DNA of 64,000 nt, taken from the NCBI RefSeq assembly GCF_020055635.1, contig NZ_JAIPUT010000004.1:101568-165567 (forward strand), read 5' to 3'. Every line of letters begins with the position of its first letter. The first letter of the stretch is position 1. Positions 41,450-50,779 of the stretch are shown here, piece after piece. Origin of the DNA: Marivita sp. GTDB taxonomy: Bacteria; Pseudomonadota; Alphaproteobacteria; Rhodobacterales; Rhodobacteraceae. Below the pieces are notes generated by a model. The model did no database searches and had not been told where the DNA came from. It saw nothing but the letters and a program-made list of their open reading frames with translations. The translations under genes and the position numbers were made by a program.

Positions 41450-41590
41450 GCGACACGACACTGACATTTCTCTCGCAGGCCGAAAGGCCGACCCTGAGAG
41501 ACCGGTCTTGCAAGGCTCCGGCACCCCCGGGGTACAGGTCCCGTGGTAACCCGCGGATTCGAGAGAACCGTCAGGCCCACAAGGGCGGCG
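41450..41590 (+). ncRNA. Candidate structured noncoding RNA, unassigned
   Basis: tctctc-(ggcc GAAA ggcc)-gagaga nested stem and cgg(A)ttc-GAGA-gaaccg stem, both closed by GNRA loops on the + strand; no convincing coding frame. Confidence 0.35.
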
Positions 41591-41729
41591 CCGCTTCTTC
41601 TCTGAACGACATGCCGGTCCATGACCCGGCCCAGGATCGACCCGGCGGAGGATGCTCCGACCGGACCCCGTGCTCATGACCCGGCCCTGGCCCTGAAGCC
41701 GCGTTTCCGCGGCTGAACGGTGCGCCGAC

Positions 41730-41761
41730 AAAAAAGCCCCGGAGTCTCCTCCGGGGCTTTT
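41730..41761 (-). terminator. Rho-independent terminator after the FDH beta gene
   Basis: aaaagccccgga-gtctcc-tccggggctttt with a six-U tail in the - direction. Confidence 0.9.
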
Positions 41762-41786
41762 CCTTGTTCCACTGTCGTGACGACGA

Positions 41787-42380
41787 TCAGCCGCCCTTCT
41801 GGTCGTAGGCGGTGCCCCAGCCCCAGGCGCCCGACCCGAAGCCACGGGCCACGACACGCTCGCGGTAGATCGAGGCGACAACGTCGCCATCCCCAGCCAG
41901 CAGCGCCTTGGTTGCGCACATTTCCGCACAGATCGGCAGCTTGCCTTCGTCGATGCGGTTGCGGCCGTACTTGGCGAACTCGGCGGTGGAGTGGTTTTCT
42001 TCCGGGCCACCGGCGCAGAAGGTGCATTTGTCCATCTTGCCACGGCTGCCGAAATTGCCCGCTTGCGGGTATTGCGGTGCGCCGAAGGGGCAGGCGTAGA
42101 AGCAATAGCCACACCCGATGCACAGGTCCTTGGAGTGCAGGACCACACCTTCTTCGTTCTGGTAGAAGCAATCCACCGGGCAGACGGCCATGCAGGGCGC
42201 GTCCGAACAGTGCATGCAAGCCACCGAGATCGATCGTTCGCCGGGCTTGCCATCATTGATGGTCACCACCTTGCGGCGGTTGATGCCCCACGGAACTTCG
42301 TGCTCGTTCTTACAGGCCGTGACGCAGGCGTTGCATTCGATGCAGCGTTCGGCGTCGACAAGGAATTTAGCTCGTGCCAT
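41787..42380 (-). CDS. fdh3B: Formate dehydrogenase iron-sulfur (beta) subunit
   Basis: ERCIECNACVTACKNEHEVPWGINRRKVV; CMHCSDAPCMAVCPVDC; CIGCGYCFYACPFGAPQ. Confidence 0.94.
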   Translation of the reverse strand: MARAKFLVDAERCIECNACVTACKNEHEVPWGINRRKVVTINDGKPGERSISVACMHCSDAPCMAVCPVDCFYQNEEGVVLHSKDLCIGCGYCFYACPFGAPQYPQAGNFGSRGKMDKCTFCAGGPEENHSTAEFAKYGRNRIDEGKLPICAEMCATKALLAGDGDVVASIYRERVVARGFGSGAWGWGTAYDQKGG

Positions 42381-42394
42381 GTCTCAGGTCCTCC

Positions 42395-45283
42395 TCAAGC
42401 TGCCATGATCTTGCAAAGTGTGGCTTTGGTTTCCTGCATCTGGGTCACCGAGTCGTAGCCATAGGTCTGGGCGGTGTTGGTCGATTCACCCAGGACATAG
42501 GGGTCCGCGCCTTCCGGGTACTTGGACCGCTGGTCCTCGCCCTGGTAATGCCCACCAAAGTGGAAGGGCATGAACGCGACCCCCGGAGCGACCCGTTCGG
42601 TCAGCATGGCCATGACCTTGATCTTGCCGCCTTCCGGTCCTTCGACCCAGACCTGCGCACCGTCCCGCACACCCAAATTGTTGGCGTCGCGCGGGTTGAT
42701 CTCGATGAACATGTCCTGCTGCAATTCGGCCAGCCACGGGTTCGACCGTGTCTCGTCGCCGCCGCCCTCGTATTCGACCAACCGGCCGGAGGTGAGGATG
42801 ATCGGGAAGTCCTTGGAGAAATCGTTGGCCTGGATCGACTTGTACATCGTCGGAACACGCCAGAACTTCTTGTCCTCGTAGGTCGGGTAATCGGCCACCA
42901 GATCGTAGCGGTTGGTATAGAGCGGCTCGCGGTGTTTCGGCACCGGATCGGGGAAGGTCCAGACGACCGCGCGGGCCTTGGCGTTGCCGAAGGGCGCACA
43001 TTCATGCTTGATCGCCACCCGCTGGATGCCGCCCGACAGGTCGGTTTTCCAGTTGGTGTTCGGACCTGCCACGGCATCAATGGCCGCGCGTTCGTCGTCG
43101 GTCAGATCACCGTCCCAGCCGAGATCCATGAGCATCTGCATGGTGAATTCAGGGTAACCGTCCTGAATTTCGGAGCCTTGCGAATAGACGCCCTCGGCCA
43201 GCAGGTTGTCGCCATCCTTTTCCACGCCAAAGCGGGCGCGGAAGGTCAGGCCCCCCTTGGAGACCGGCAGCGACATGTCATAGAGGTTCGCCGTTCCGGG
43301 ATGGTTCATCTCGGCGGTGCCCCAGCAGGGCCACGGCATGCCGTAGTAATCGCCATCGGCCGGCCCGCCATTCGCCCGCAGCGTCGTGCGGTCGAAGGTG
43401 TGCTGGTTGGCCATGTGCAGCTTCATCCGCTCGGGCGACTGGCCGGTATAGCCGATCGTCCACATGCCGCGGTTGAATTCGCGGGTGATGTCCTCGATCA
43501 CCGGTGTCACGCCATCGTCTTCCAGCGCGATGTTGCGGAAGATCTTGTCGTGGAAGCCGAATTTCTGCGCAAACAGACCCATGATCTCGTGGTCGGTCTT
43601 GGATTCGAACATCGGCGCCATGACCTGATCGCGCCACTGGAGCGACCGGTTCGAGGCCGTGACGGAGCCACGGGTTTCGAACTGCGTCGTCGCCGGCAGC
43701 AGGTAGACGCCATCGGTGCGGTCATGCAGCACGGCGGACACGGTCGGGAAGGGATCGATCACGACCAGCGTGTCGAGCTTTTCCATCGCCGTCTTCATTT
43801 CCGGCAGACGGGTCTGCGAGTTGGGCGCATGGCCCCACAGGACCATCACGCGGGTGTTGTCCGGCTGATCGAGGTTTTCCTTGTCCTCGAGCACGCCGTC
43901 GATCCAGCGCGAGACCGGGATGCCCGTCAGGTTCATCATCGGGGTTTCGCCGACGGTTTCCTGCGAGAACCGGGTCTTCAGCCAATCCAGGTCTTCCTCC
44001 CAGACGCGCGCCCAATGGGCCCAGGATCCCGGAGCGAGGCCATAGTAGCCGGGCAGGGTATCGGCGAGAACGCCAAGGTCGGTTGCGCCCTGCACGTTGT
44101 CATGGCCGCGGAAGATGTTGGTGCCGCCACCGGCGGTGCCCATGTTGCCAAGTGCAAGCTGAAGGATGCAATAGGCACGGGTGTTGTTGTTGCCGTTGGT
44201 GTGCTGCGTGCCACCCATGCACCAGATCACGGTGCCCGGACGGTTGTTGGCCAGCGTGCGCGCGACGCGCTCAAGCTGCGATCCCGGTGCACCGGTGACG
44301 CGCTCGACCTCTTCAGGGTTCCAGCGGGCGACCTCTTCCTTGATCTGGTCCATGCCCCAGACACGGGTGCGGATGAACTCCTTGTCCTCCCAGCCGTTCT
44401 CGAAGATGTGCCAGAGGATGCCCCAGACCAGCGCCACGTCCGAACCGGGACGGAAGCGAACATATTCGTCCGCATGGGCTGCGGTGCGTGTGAAGCGCGG
44501 ATCGCAGACGATCACGGGGGCGTTGTTCTGCTCTTTCGCCTTGAGGAGATGGAGCAGGGACACCGGGTGCGCTTCGGCCGGGTTGCCACCGATCAGGAAG
44601 ATCGCACGGCTGTTGTGGATGTCGTTGTAGCTGTTGGTCATGGCGCCGTAGCCCCATGTGTTCGCCACACCCGCAACGGTGGTCGAGTGACAGATCCGCG
44701 CCTGGTGGTCGATGTTGTTCGTGCCCCAGTAGGCGGCGAACTTGCGCATCAGGTAGGCTTGTTCGTTGTTGTGCTTGGCGGACCCGAGCCAGTAGACCGA
44801 ATCGGGGCCGCTTTCGTCGCGGACCTCGAGCATCTTGTCACCGATCTCGTTGATCGCCTGCTCCCACGAGATGCGCTTCCACTCTCCACCCTCTTTCTTC
44901 ATCGGGTACTTGAGGCGGCGTTCACCATGGGCGTGCTCGCGAACGGCGGCACCCTTGGCGCAATGCGCACCAAGGTTGAACGGGCTGTCCCAGCCAGGTT
45001 CCTGGCCGATCCAGACGCCATTGCTGACTTCGGCGACGACCGTACAGCCGACCGAGCAATGCGTGCAGACCGATTTGACGGTCTCGACCGCGCCATTGAC
45101 GGCGGATTGCGCGCTGGCCTGCGTGACCGCGCCGCCTGTGGCGCTGATCGCGGCAAGGCCGCCGATCGCAAGGCCCGATCCGCGCAGGAACGAGCGTCTG
45201 TCGACGGATTTGTTGGAGATTTCCGAAATCAGGCCGGTCCGCGCAGCGCGCCGTGTCAGCCCTCCGGTTTTCTTTCTTAGCAT
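42395..45283 (-). CDS. Formate dehydrogenase catalytic (alpha) subunit, Tat-exported, Cys-type
   Basis: DRRSFLRGSGLAIGG Tat signal; CTHCSVGCTVVAEV 4Fe-4S; DHQARICHSTTVAGVANTWGYGAMTNS active-site region; no in-frame TGA. Confidence 0.95.
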   Translation of the reverse strand: MLRKKTGGLTRRAARTGLISEISNKSVDRRSFLRGSGLAIGGLAAISATGGAVTQASAQSAVNGAVETVKSVCTHCSVGCTVVAEVSNGVWIGQEPGWDSPFNLGAHCAKGAAVREHAHGERRLKYPMKKEGGEWKRISWEQAINEIGDKMLEVRDESGPDSVYWLGSAKHNNEQAYLMRKFAAYWGTNNIDHQARICHSTTVAGVANTWGYGAMTNSYNDIHNSRAIFLIGGNPAEAHPVSLLHLLKAKEQNNAPVIVCDPRFTRTAAHADEYVRFRPGSDVALVWGILWHIFENGWEDKEFIRTRVWGMDQIKEEVARWNPEEVERVTGAPGSQLERVARTLANNRPGTVIWCMGGTQHTNGNNNTRAYCILQLALGNMGTAGGGTNIFRGHDNVQGATDLGVLADTLPGYYGLAPGSWAHWARVWEEDLDWLKTRFSQETVGETPMMNLTGIPVSRWIDGVLEDKENLDQPDNTRVMVLWGHAPNSQTRLPEMKTAMEKLDTLVVIDPFPTVSAVLHDRTDGVYLLPATTQFETRGSVTASNRSLQWRDQVMAPMFESKTDHEIMGLFAQKFGFHDKIFRNIALEDDGVTPVIEDITREFNRGMWTIGYTGQSPERMKLHMANQHTFDRTTLRANGGPADGDYYGMPWPCWGTAEMNHPGTANLYDMSLPVSKGGLTFRARFGVEKDGDNLLAEGVYSQGSEIQDGYPEFTMQMLMDLGWDGDLTDDERAAIDAVAGPNTNWKTDLSGGIQRVAIKHECAPFGNAKARAVVWTFPDPVPKHREPLYTNRYDLVADYPTYEDKKFWRVPTMYKSIQANDFSKDFPIILTSGRLVEYEGGGDETRSNPWLAELQQDMFIEINPRDANNLGVRDGAQVWVEGPEGGKIKVMAMLTERVAPGVAFMPFHFGGHYQGEDQRSKYPEGADPYVLGESTNTAQTYGYDSVTQMQETKATLCKIMAA

Positions 45284-45383
45284 GATGTCCCTCTTGAGCT
45301 ACCTGTGGCGTATCGCGCCGTCGGCTGGGTTGCGATCTGCATCCGGAGTGACCCGGTTTGCAGAGGGGGTTAGGTCTGATGTT

Positions 45384-45575
45384 CTAGAACCGCGTACTGG
45401 CAAGGTAGGCACGGGTATGTGCGGTGTCCTGCATCCGCCCGTCGGCTTTCGGCGTCTCGGCTGCTTCGGCTTCGGAGCCGGAAACAGCGACGGCCGCAAC
45501 GGCCGCGGGGGCTGCGGTGCCTGCCAGTTTCAGAAAATCACGGCGGCTTGCGGACGCCTCTGTTTTCTCAGTCAT
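45384..45575 (-). CDS. Formate dehydrogenase region Tat-targeted small protein
   Basis: MTEKTEASASRRDFLKLAGTAAPAAVAAVAVSG, position directly upstream of FDH alpha. Confidence 0.85.
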   Translation of the reverse strand: MTEKTEASASRRDFLKLAGTAAPAAVAAVAVSGSEAEAAETPKADGRMQDTAHTRAYLASTRF

Positions 45576-45664
45576 TGAAGGTTCCTCCCTTCTTTCGGTA
45601 TGTGCGGCGAGTGTGCCGCGTCGTGACGGTTTCCCGCCAGTTGCGTGACCGCCCGGACCTGATC

Positions 45665-46279
45665 TCAGGTCGCGGACAGTCTGAATGCTTCGCGCTCGAT
45701 CGCCATGAACGCCTTTCCGACCGACCCGACCGCGCTGTACAGCATGGCGGTCTTGGCGGTTTCGAGATCGGCGTAGAAGTGGCTGGCCCAGGGCGCGATG
45801 TGCCGGTTGAAAAACAGCTTCTGATCGTCAAGCGACGCCGGGGTGCTGAACCGTCCGACGATCAGCCCGCCCATGACTTCCATCAGGGTGGCGATGTTGT
45901 CTTCGGGTTCATAGACGCTGGGCGCGCGTTCGATGCGGCGCGCCGACAGGTCGCTGCGCAGCGCGGCCAGCGGTTTCTCGTTCAGGAACCCGGTCAGGTA
46001 ATAGCTGGCATAGGGCAGCAGTTCGCCCCGGCCCAGGCCGATGAACAGCGCGTTGAATTCGCGTTCGGCCTGTTTCGACGTCGTGGTTTCCGCGCACTCG
46101 GCCAGCCGCGCGACGGCCTGTCCCAGCTCGGTGTCATCGCCCCCGAGCCCGGCGGTCTGGGCCAGCAGCATGTCATCGGGCGGAGCAGACAGAATGAGGC
46201 CGAGATAATTGTAGAGATCCGCCCGCAGGCGGTCTTCTTCAGACACCGATGGCGTGGGCTGAGCCGCGCTCATTGTCAT
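45665..46279 (-). CDS. TorD/DmsD family molecular chaperone
   Basis: REFNALFIGLGRGELLPYASYYLTGFLNEKPLAALRSDL. Confidence 0.9.
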   Translation of the reverse strand: MTMSAAQPTPSVSEEDRLRADLYNYLGLILSAPPDDMLLAQTAGLGGDDTELGQAVARLAECAETTTSKQAEREFNALFIGLGRGELLPYASYYLTGFLNEKPLAALRSDLSARRIERAPSVYEPEDNIATLMEVMGGLIVGRFSTPASLDDQKLFFNRHIAPWASHFYADLETAKTAMLYSAVGSVGKAFMAIEREAFRLSAT

Positions 46280-46959
46280 TCCGTCTCGCTTTCAATTCTG
46301 AAGCGCATCCGTCGCGGACGCACAGGTTCCTCGGTCAGTGTATCCAATGGTGTGCCGTCGTCATATTGATCGCCGTCGCCATCGCCTACGACCATGGTCG
46401 TAGATGCAGGTGCAGCATTTGCGCTGTCATGCATATTTTCCGAAATTTCCGCAGATTCCGAAAATTCTTCAGCTGACGGTTCCCGCGTCGCGATTTCCGA
46501 CAGATTCTGTGGGGTATCAATGCCTTCGCCGGATCGCACCGCAAGCCTGGCCCGCTCCTGTTCTTCCAGCGCCTGCACGTGGCGCAGCAATCCCTTGCCT
46601 ACCTGGTAGGCGGTCTTGACCCCCGGCGCGTCGGTCGCGGCATTGGTGAAGTCGCCGTCGTAATCGTTCAGCCCGTCAAGATTGGCGAGCACCGGATTGA
46701 GCCGCCACAGCTGTCGCATCGCGCGGCGGCGCAGCCGTTCGGGCACCGCCTTGTTCATGAAACCGGCGATGTCCTGACCGGGCTCGAGGCTGTCGGGATC
46801 GGGCAGGCCGAATTCTTCGAGGATCTCGGCATCGGTCTTTTCTTCGAGCTGCTTCTGTGTCGCTTCGACCTCGGCCGCCTCGACGCGGCGGGCCTCTTCG
46901 GCTTGCTCGGCTTCGACCCGCGCCTTGCGGCGGGACCAGAAATCGGAGGGGCGGCTCAT
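46276..46959 (-). CDS. DUF3306 family FDH-associated protein
   Basis: MSRPSDFWSRRKARVEAEQAEEAR..LRRRAMRQLWRLNPVLANLDGLNDYDGDFT. Confidence 0.85.
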   Translation of the reverse strand: MSRPSDFWSRRKARVEAEQAEEARRVEAAEVEATQKQLEEKTDAEILEEFGLPDPDSLEPGQDIAGFMNKAVPERLRRRAMRQLWRLNPVLANLDGLNDYDGDFTNAATDAPGVKTAYQVGKGLLRHVQALEEQERARLAVRSGEGIDTPQNLSEIATREPSAEEFSESAEISENMHDSANAAPASTTMVVGDGDGDQYDDGTPLDTLTEEPVRPRRMRFRIESETE

Positions 46960-47520
46960 GACGGTCGCAGCTTTCTGTCGCGGGACGGGGCGCGGTAGAC
47001 ATCGCTTTGCTGCGTGATGCGCGCGTCGCCCTTGCCGTCTTCGACCCTGTCTTCGAGATAGCGCTTGCGCTTGCGTTTCACGAACGGCTCTTCGACGAAA
47101 TGCCGATCGGTCCAGTCCTGAAGCCAGGCCACCATCGCGGGCGGCATCGGCACCTTTTCCACCACGTCCTCGCCGCCATCGGCATATTGCATCGCCTCGT
47201 GCGGATTTGCCGTGATCAGCTTGAGCCGGTAGGGCCAGTCGTCTTCGGAGGGCTGGAGAATCACGTAGCCGCAGACCACGGGTTCGGCGAGGCCGACCCG
47301 ATAGGCTTCGGCGTCGGTGCGCCAGAGTTTCAGCGGCAGGGTGCCGACGTGATACTCGGACACGTCGCCCTCCTGGCGCAGCAGTTTCCAGTGTGCGGGA
47401 CCTGCGCCGGGCAAGAGCGCGGTCGGGCTCCAGGCCCATTTCTGCCAGCGCGTGACGCCCGGTCTGCGTTGCAGTACAACACCTACGGGCAGTTCGATGG
47501 AACGGCTGTCGGTCGTGGTC
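46956..47520 (-). CDS. DUF3305 family FDH-associated protein (approximate start)
   Basis: SIELPVGVVLQRRPGVTRWQKWAWSPTALLPGA. Confidence 0.83.
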
Positions 47521-47647
47521 AAGCTGTGTCCTCCCGGATCCGGCCTCACGGGCGCGGTTGACTTCTGACTAGCATAGCCCTTGGGTAAGTCCAATTATCC
47601 AGCCAATGACAAGAGACCACGCCGGCGGACGCCGCGAAAGGGCCGAT

Positions 47648-49618
47648 ATGGGAACGAAACTACTTCTGTGCGACTGCCTTGGCAGTCAGACCGTCGATGC
47701 CGGGCGCATCGGTGACGTGACGTCGCTTGAGCCGTCGAAGGTCTACACGAATCTCTGCGGCACGCAGGCCGACGTGACGGCCCGTGCGCTTTCCGAGGGC
47801 GACGTGATGGTCGCCTGCGCGCAGGAACGCGCGTTCTTCGAGATGCTGGCCGAAGAACTGGGTGTCGACGCACCGGGCGTCGTCGATCTCCGCGACCGCG
47901 CGGGATGGAGCGACGAGGCCACCAGGGCCGGCCCGAAACAGGCCGCGCTGGCGGCGGAATCAGCGCTGCACCTGCCGATGTCCAAGGCCGTGGACGTGGT
48001 GAGCGAAGGCACCTGCCTGGTGATCGGCGCCGGAGAGACCGCGTTTTCAGCCGCCGAGCAACTGTGCGAGACACTCGCCGTCACGGTGCTTCAGACCGAC
48101 ATGTCGGATGTGCCGCTCGATCGCCGCTTCGACGTGGTGCGCGGGACGGTGCGCAACCTCAAGGGCGCATTGGGCGGCTTCGAGGTGCGGATCGACGGGT
48201 TTCGCGAACTGCACCCCGGCGGGCGCGGCGCCTTTGCCTTCAGTGATCCCAGGGACGGGGCGGTGTCGGACTGCGACCTTGTGATCGACCTGACCGGCGC
48301 GACCGCGATGGTGCCCGCGCCGCACAAGCGCGAAGGCTACCTGCGCGCTGATCCGCGCCAGCCCGCTGCGGTGGCGGCGCTTCTGACCGAAGCGGTGCAG
48401 ATGGTGGGCACCTTCGAAAAGCCGCTCTACATCGCGCTGGAACCGGCGCTCTGCGCGCATAGCCGCGCCGGGCAGACCGGCTGTTCCAAGTGTCTCGACA
48501 TCTGCCCCACGGGGGCGATCATCCCGGATGGCGATCACGTGTCGATCGACCCGATGGTCTGTGCCGGCTGTGGCGCCTGTGCGGCGCTCTGCCCGTCGGG
48601 AGCCATCGCCTATGACGCGCCGCCGGTGTCGGCGGTGTTCCGGCGTCTGGACGCGCTGTCGTCGACCTATCGCAAGGCGGGGGGCCGCGCGCCGCGCCTG
48701 CTGGTGCATGACGCCGACCACGGCACCGAGATGATCAGCCTTGCCGCGCGCTTTGGCCGTGGCCTGCCCGCCGACGTGATCCCCTTCGCGATCGACAGCC
48801 TTGCTGCCTTCGGCCATGCCGAGATGATGGCCGCGCTCAGCTGTGGCTTTGCCAGCGTCGATGTCTTGCTGGCCCCGCGCACCGAACGCGACACGCCGGA
48901 ACACGAGGCGGTGCTGGCCAATGCGCTGTCCGGCGGGGGCCGGGTGCAGGTGCTGGACCTGAGCGATCCCGACGTGCTGAGCGATCACCTTTATGGAGCC
49001 GATAGCCCCGAAACGGTCGCCACGCCCAGCCTGCCCATCGGCACCCGCCGTCAGGTGGCGCGGGTCGCGGCACAGGCGATGATGCGCGAGGCCGAGATCC
49101 TGCCGCTGCCGCAAGGCGCGCCGTATGGTGCGGTTCTGGTCGACACCGATTCCTGCACGCTCTGCCTGAGCTGCGTGTCGCTTTGCCCGTCCGGTGCGCT
49201 GGGCGACAACCCGGACCTGCCGCAGCTGCTGTTCCAGGAAGATGCCTGCCTGCAATGCGGGATCTGCGCCACGATCTGCCCCGAAACCGCGATCACGCTG
49301 GAGCCGCGCATGAACCTCACAGATGCGGCCTTCAGCCAGGTTGTGCTGAACGAGGAGGAACCCTTTGCCTGCATCGACTGCGGGGCGCTCTTCGGGGTGA
49401 AATCGACGATCGAGAAGATCACCGAGAAACTGGCGGGCAAGCATTCCATGTTCGCCACGAGCGACGCGGCCAGGATGATCCAGATGTGCGACAATTGCCG
49501 GATCCAGGCGCAGTACCATTCGCAGAACAACCCGTTCGCGCTGGGCGAGCCACGCATCCCGCGCACGACGGATGACTACCTGGGCGATGGACCCTATTCG
49601 AAACGCAAGGATCATTGA
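47648..49618 (+). CDS. Poly-[4Fe-4S] ferredoxin-type protein of the FDH cluster
   Basis: Four CxxCxxxC/CxxCxxCxxxCP clusters: CSKCLDICPTGAI, CAGCGACAALCPSGAI, CTLCLSCVSLCPSGAL, CLQCGICATICPETAI. Confidence 0.9.
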   Translation: MGTKLLLCDCLGSQTVDAGRIGDVTSLEPSKVYTNLCGTQADVTARALSEGDVMVACAQERAFFEMLAEELGVDAPGVVDLRDRAGWSDEATRAGPKQAALAAESALHLPMSKAVDVVSEGTCLVIGAGETAFSAAEQLCETLAVTVLQTDMSDVPLDRRFDVVRGTVRNLKGALGGFEVRIDGFRELHPGGRGAFAFSDPRDGAVSDCDLVIDLTGATAMVPAPHKREGYLRADPRQPAAVAALLTEAVQMVGTFEKPLYIALEPALCAHSRAGQTGCSKCLDICPTGAIIPDGDHVSIDPMVCAGCGACAALCPSGAIAYDAPPVSAVFRRLDALSSTYRKAGGRAPRLLVHDADHGTEMISLAARFGRGLPADVIPFAIDSLAAFGHAEMMAALSCGFASVDVLLAPRTERDTPEHEAVLANALSGGGRVQVLDLSDPDVLSDHLYGADSPETVATPSLPIGTRRQVARVAAQAMMREAEILPLPQGAPYGAVLVDTDSCTLCLSCVSLCPSGALGDNPDLPQLLFQEDACLQCGICATICPETAITLEPRMNLTDAAFSQVVLNEEEPFACIDCGALFGVKSTIEKITEKLAGKHSMFATSDAARMIQMCDNCRIQAQYHSQNNPFALGEPRIPRTTDDYLGDGPYSKRKDH

Positions 49619-49624
49619 GCGGGG

Positions 49625-49716
49625 AAGCCGCTTCGAAGCGGCTTTTTCAAAGCGCGTTCGAACGCGCTTGATCCGCGATTTCGAAATCGCGGCAAAAACG
49701 CCCTTCGAAGGGCGTT
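49625..49716. repeat. Array of four tandem perfect 20-bp palindromes (TTCGAA cores)
   Basis: 49625-49644 aagccgcttc|gaagcggctt; 49650-49669 aagcgcgttc|gaacgcgctt; 49673-49692 ccgcgatttc|gaaatcgcgg; 49697-49716 aacgcccttc|gaagggcgtt. Confidence 0.97.
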
Positions 49717-49726
49717 CGCCGCCCCT

Positions 49727-50488
49727 TCAGTCCTGCATCGACTGCACCGGCCTTCCCAGATCGGCCGGGGGGATGCCCTGCACGAAGGCCATGATGTTCT
49801 CGAGATCGTCCAGCGTCATCTCGACCGCGTGGATGGGCGACGGGCGGGTCGCCGCGAAGGGTTCGGTGACATCGGCGATCTGGGTGAAGGCGGGGTGCGG
49901 GTTCAGGACGTAGAAGGTCTGGAACCGGTCCTGCCAGTCGCGCAGCGTGCGCAGCACGGCAAAGGACGGGGTCGAGCCGATGGAGTTCATGCGGTTCCTG
50001 TCGCTCACGACATGGCAGCGGCCGCAATGGGTCAGCGACACGTCTTCGCCGCGCACCGCGTCGCCGTCATAGGTGATCGGGGCCACCGCCTGCGTGACCT
50101 TCACCTCCGAGGTGAAGAGCGACGCGCCGTCGACCTCGTAGCTGTCGACCGTGTTGCGGCCGACATCCGAGCGCAGCCAGTCGGCAAAGCGCTGGGCGTC
50201 CGGGTCATCGCCGACGGCGAATTTCCAGACCCTTCCGAGACCCTCGAACGCGATCTGGCCGGCCTCTCCGAAACGGGCGTCGGCGGTTGCCTCCGTCCCG
50301 ACCAGCGTCACGCGGGTCTGGGTCTTGAGCGAAAAGCGCGGCAGGATGTATTGCATCAACCCGCTGTCGACGAGCGGCTGGGGGGCGGCCAGCGTGAAGG
50401 TCTTGTCCTGCGCAAGCACGGGCAGCGGCGTGAGCGCTGCCAGAAGAAGCGTCAGCGCGACGGCTGTTTCTTTTCGTCCTGGTGTCAT
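49727..50488 (-). CDS. Periplasmic protein: tungstate/anion-binding-like segment fused to c-type cytochrome motif
   Basis: Signal peptide; FTLAAPQPLVDSGLMQYILPRFSLKTQTRVTLVGT resembles TupA-type PBP start; CGRCH heme motif. Confidence 0.6.
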   Translation of the reverse strand: MTPGRKETAVALTLLLAALTPLPVLAQDKTFTLAAPQPLVDSGLMQYILPRFSLKTQTRVTLVGTEATADARFGEAGQIAFEGLGRVWKFAVGDDPDAQRFADWLRSDVGRNTVDSYEVDGASLFTSEVKVTQAVAPITYDGDAVRGEDVSLTHCGRCHVVSDRNRMNSIGSTPSFAVLRTLRDWQDRFQTFYVLNPHPAFTQIADVTEPFAATRPSPIHAVEMTLDDLENIMAFVQGIPPADLGRPVQSMQD

Positions 50489-50586
50489 CTCGGGCGCCTC
50501 CTCGCTTGAAAGCCTAAAGGTGCTGGCTTACACCCGTCAACGCTCCAGCTTGCCAAGATCGAGCGGATGCCCAAGGGAGAAGACCG

Positions 50587-50778
50587 ATGAGCGATGATTT
50601 CAACATGTCGATGCGCAAGTTCCTCAAGCAGGTTGGGGTCACGTCCCAGCAGGCCATCGAGGAGGCGATGCGCGATGCCGACACCAGCGGCAAGACGTTC
50701 GATGCCAAGGTGGTCCTGACGATCGACGGGCTCGATCTCGAGCATGTGGTGACCGGCACCATCAAGGGACAGGACTGA
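50587..50778 (+). CDS. DUF6494 family protein
   Basis: MSDDFNMSMRKFLKQVGVTSQQAIEEAMRDADTSGKTFDAKVVLTIDGL. Confidence 0.78.
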   Translation: MSDDFNMSMRKFLKQVGVTSQQAIEEAMRDADTSGKTFDAKVVLTIDGLDLEHVVTGTIKGQD

Positions 50779-50779
50779 C

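Noticed and set aside
41440-41600. Glycine, cobalamin or other known riboswitch, RNase P RNA, SRP RNA or tmRNA
   Set aside because: Hallmark sequences of these families not found on either strand; left as an unassigned candidate RNA.
42374-45280. 968-aa + strand ORF opposite FDH alpha
   Set aside because: Shadow ORF of a high-GC gene; the - strand product is an unambiguous formate dehydrogenase. The same reasoning removes 18988-20826 +, 23368-26076 +, 28072-29610 +, 58539-61127 + and 62283-63944 +.
42395-45283. Selenocysteine formate dehydrogenase / SECIS
   Set aside because: No in-frame TGA; the active-site region reads ARICHS, consistent with a Cys enzyme.
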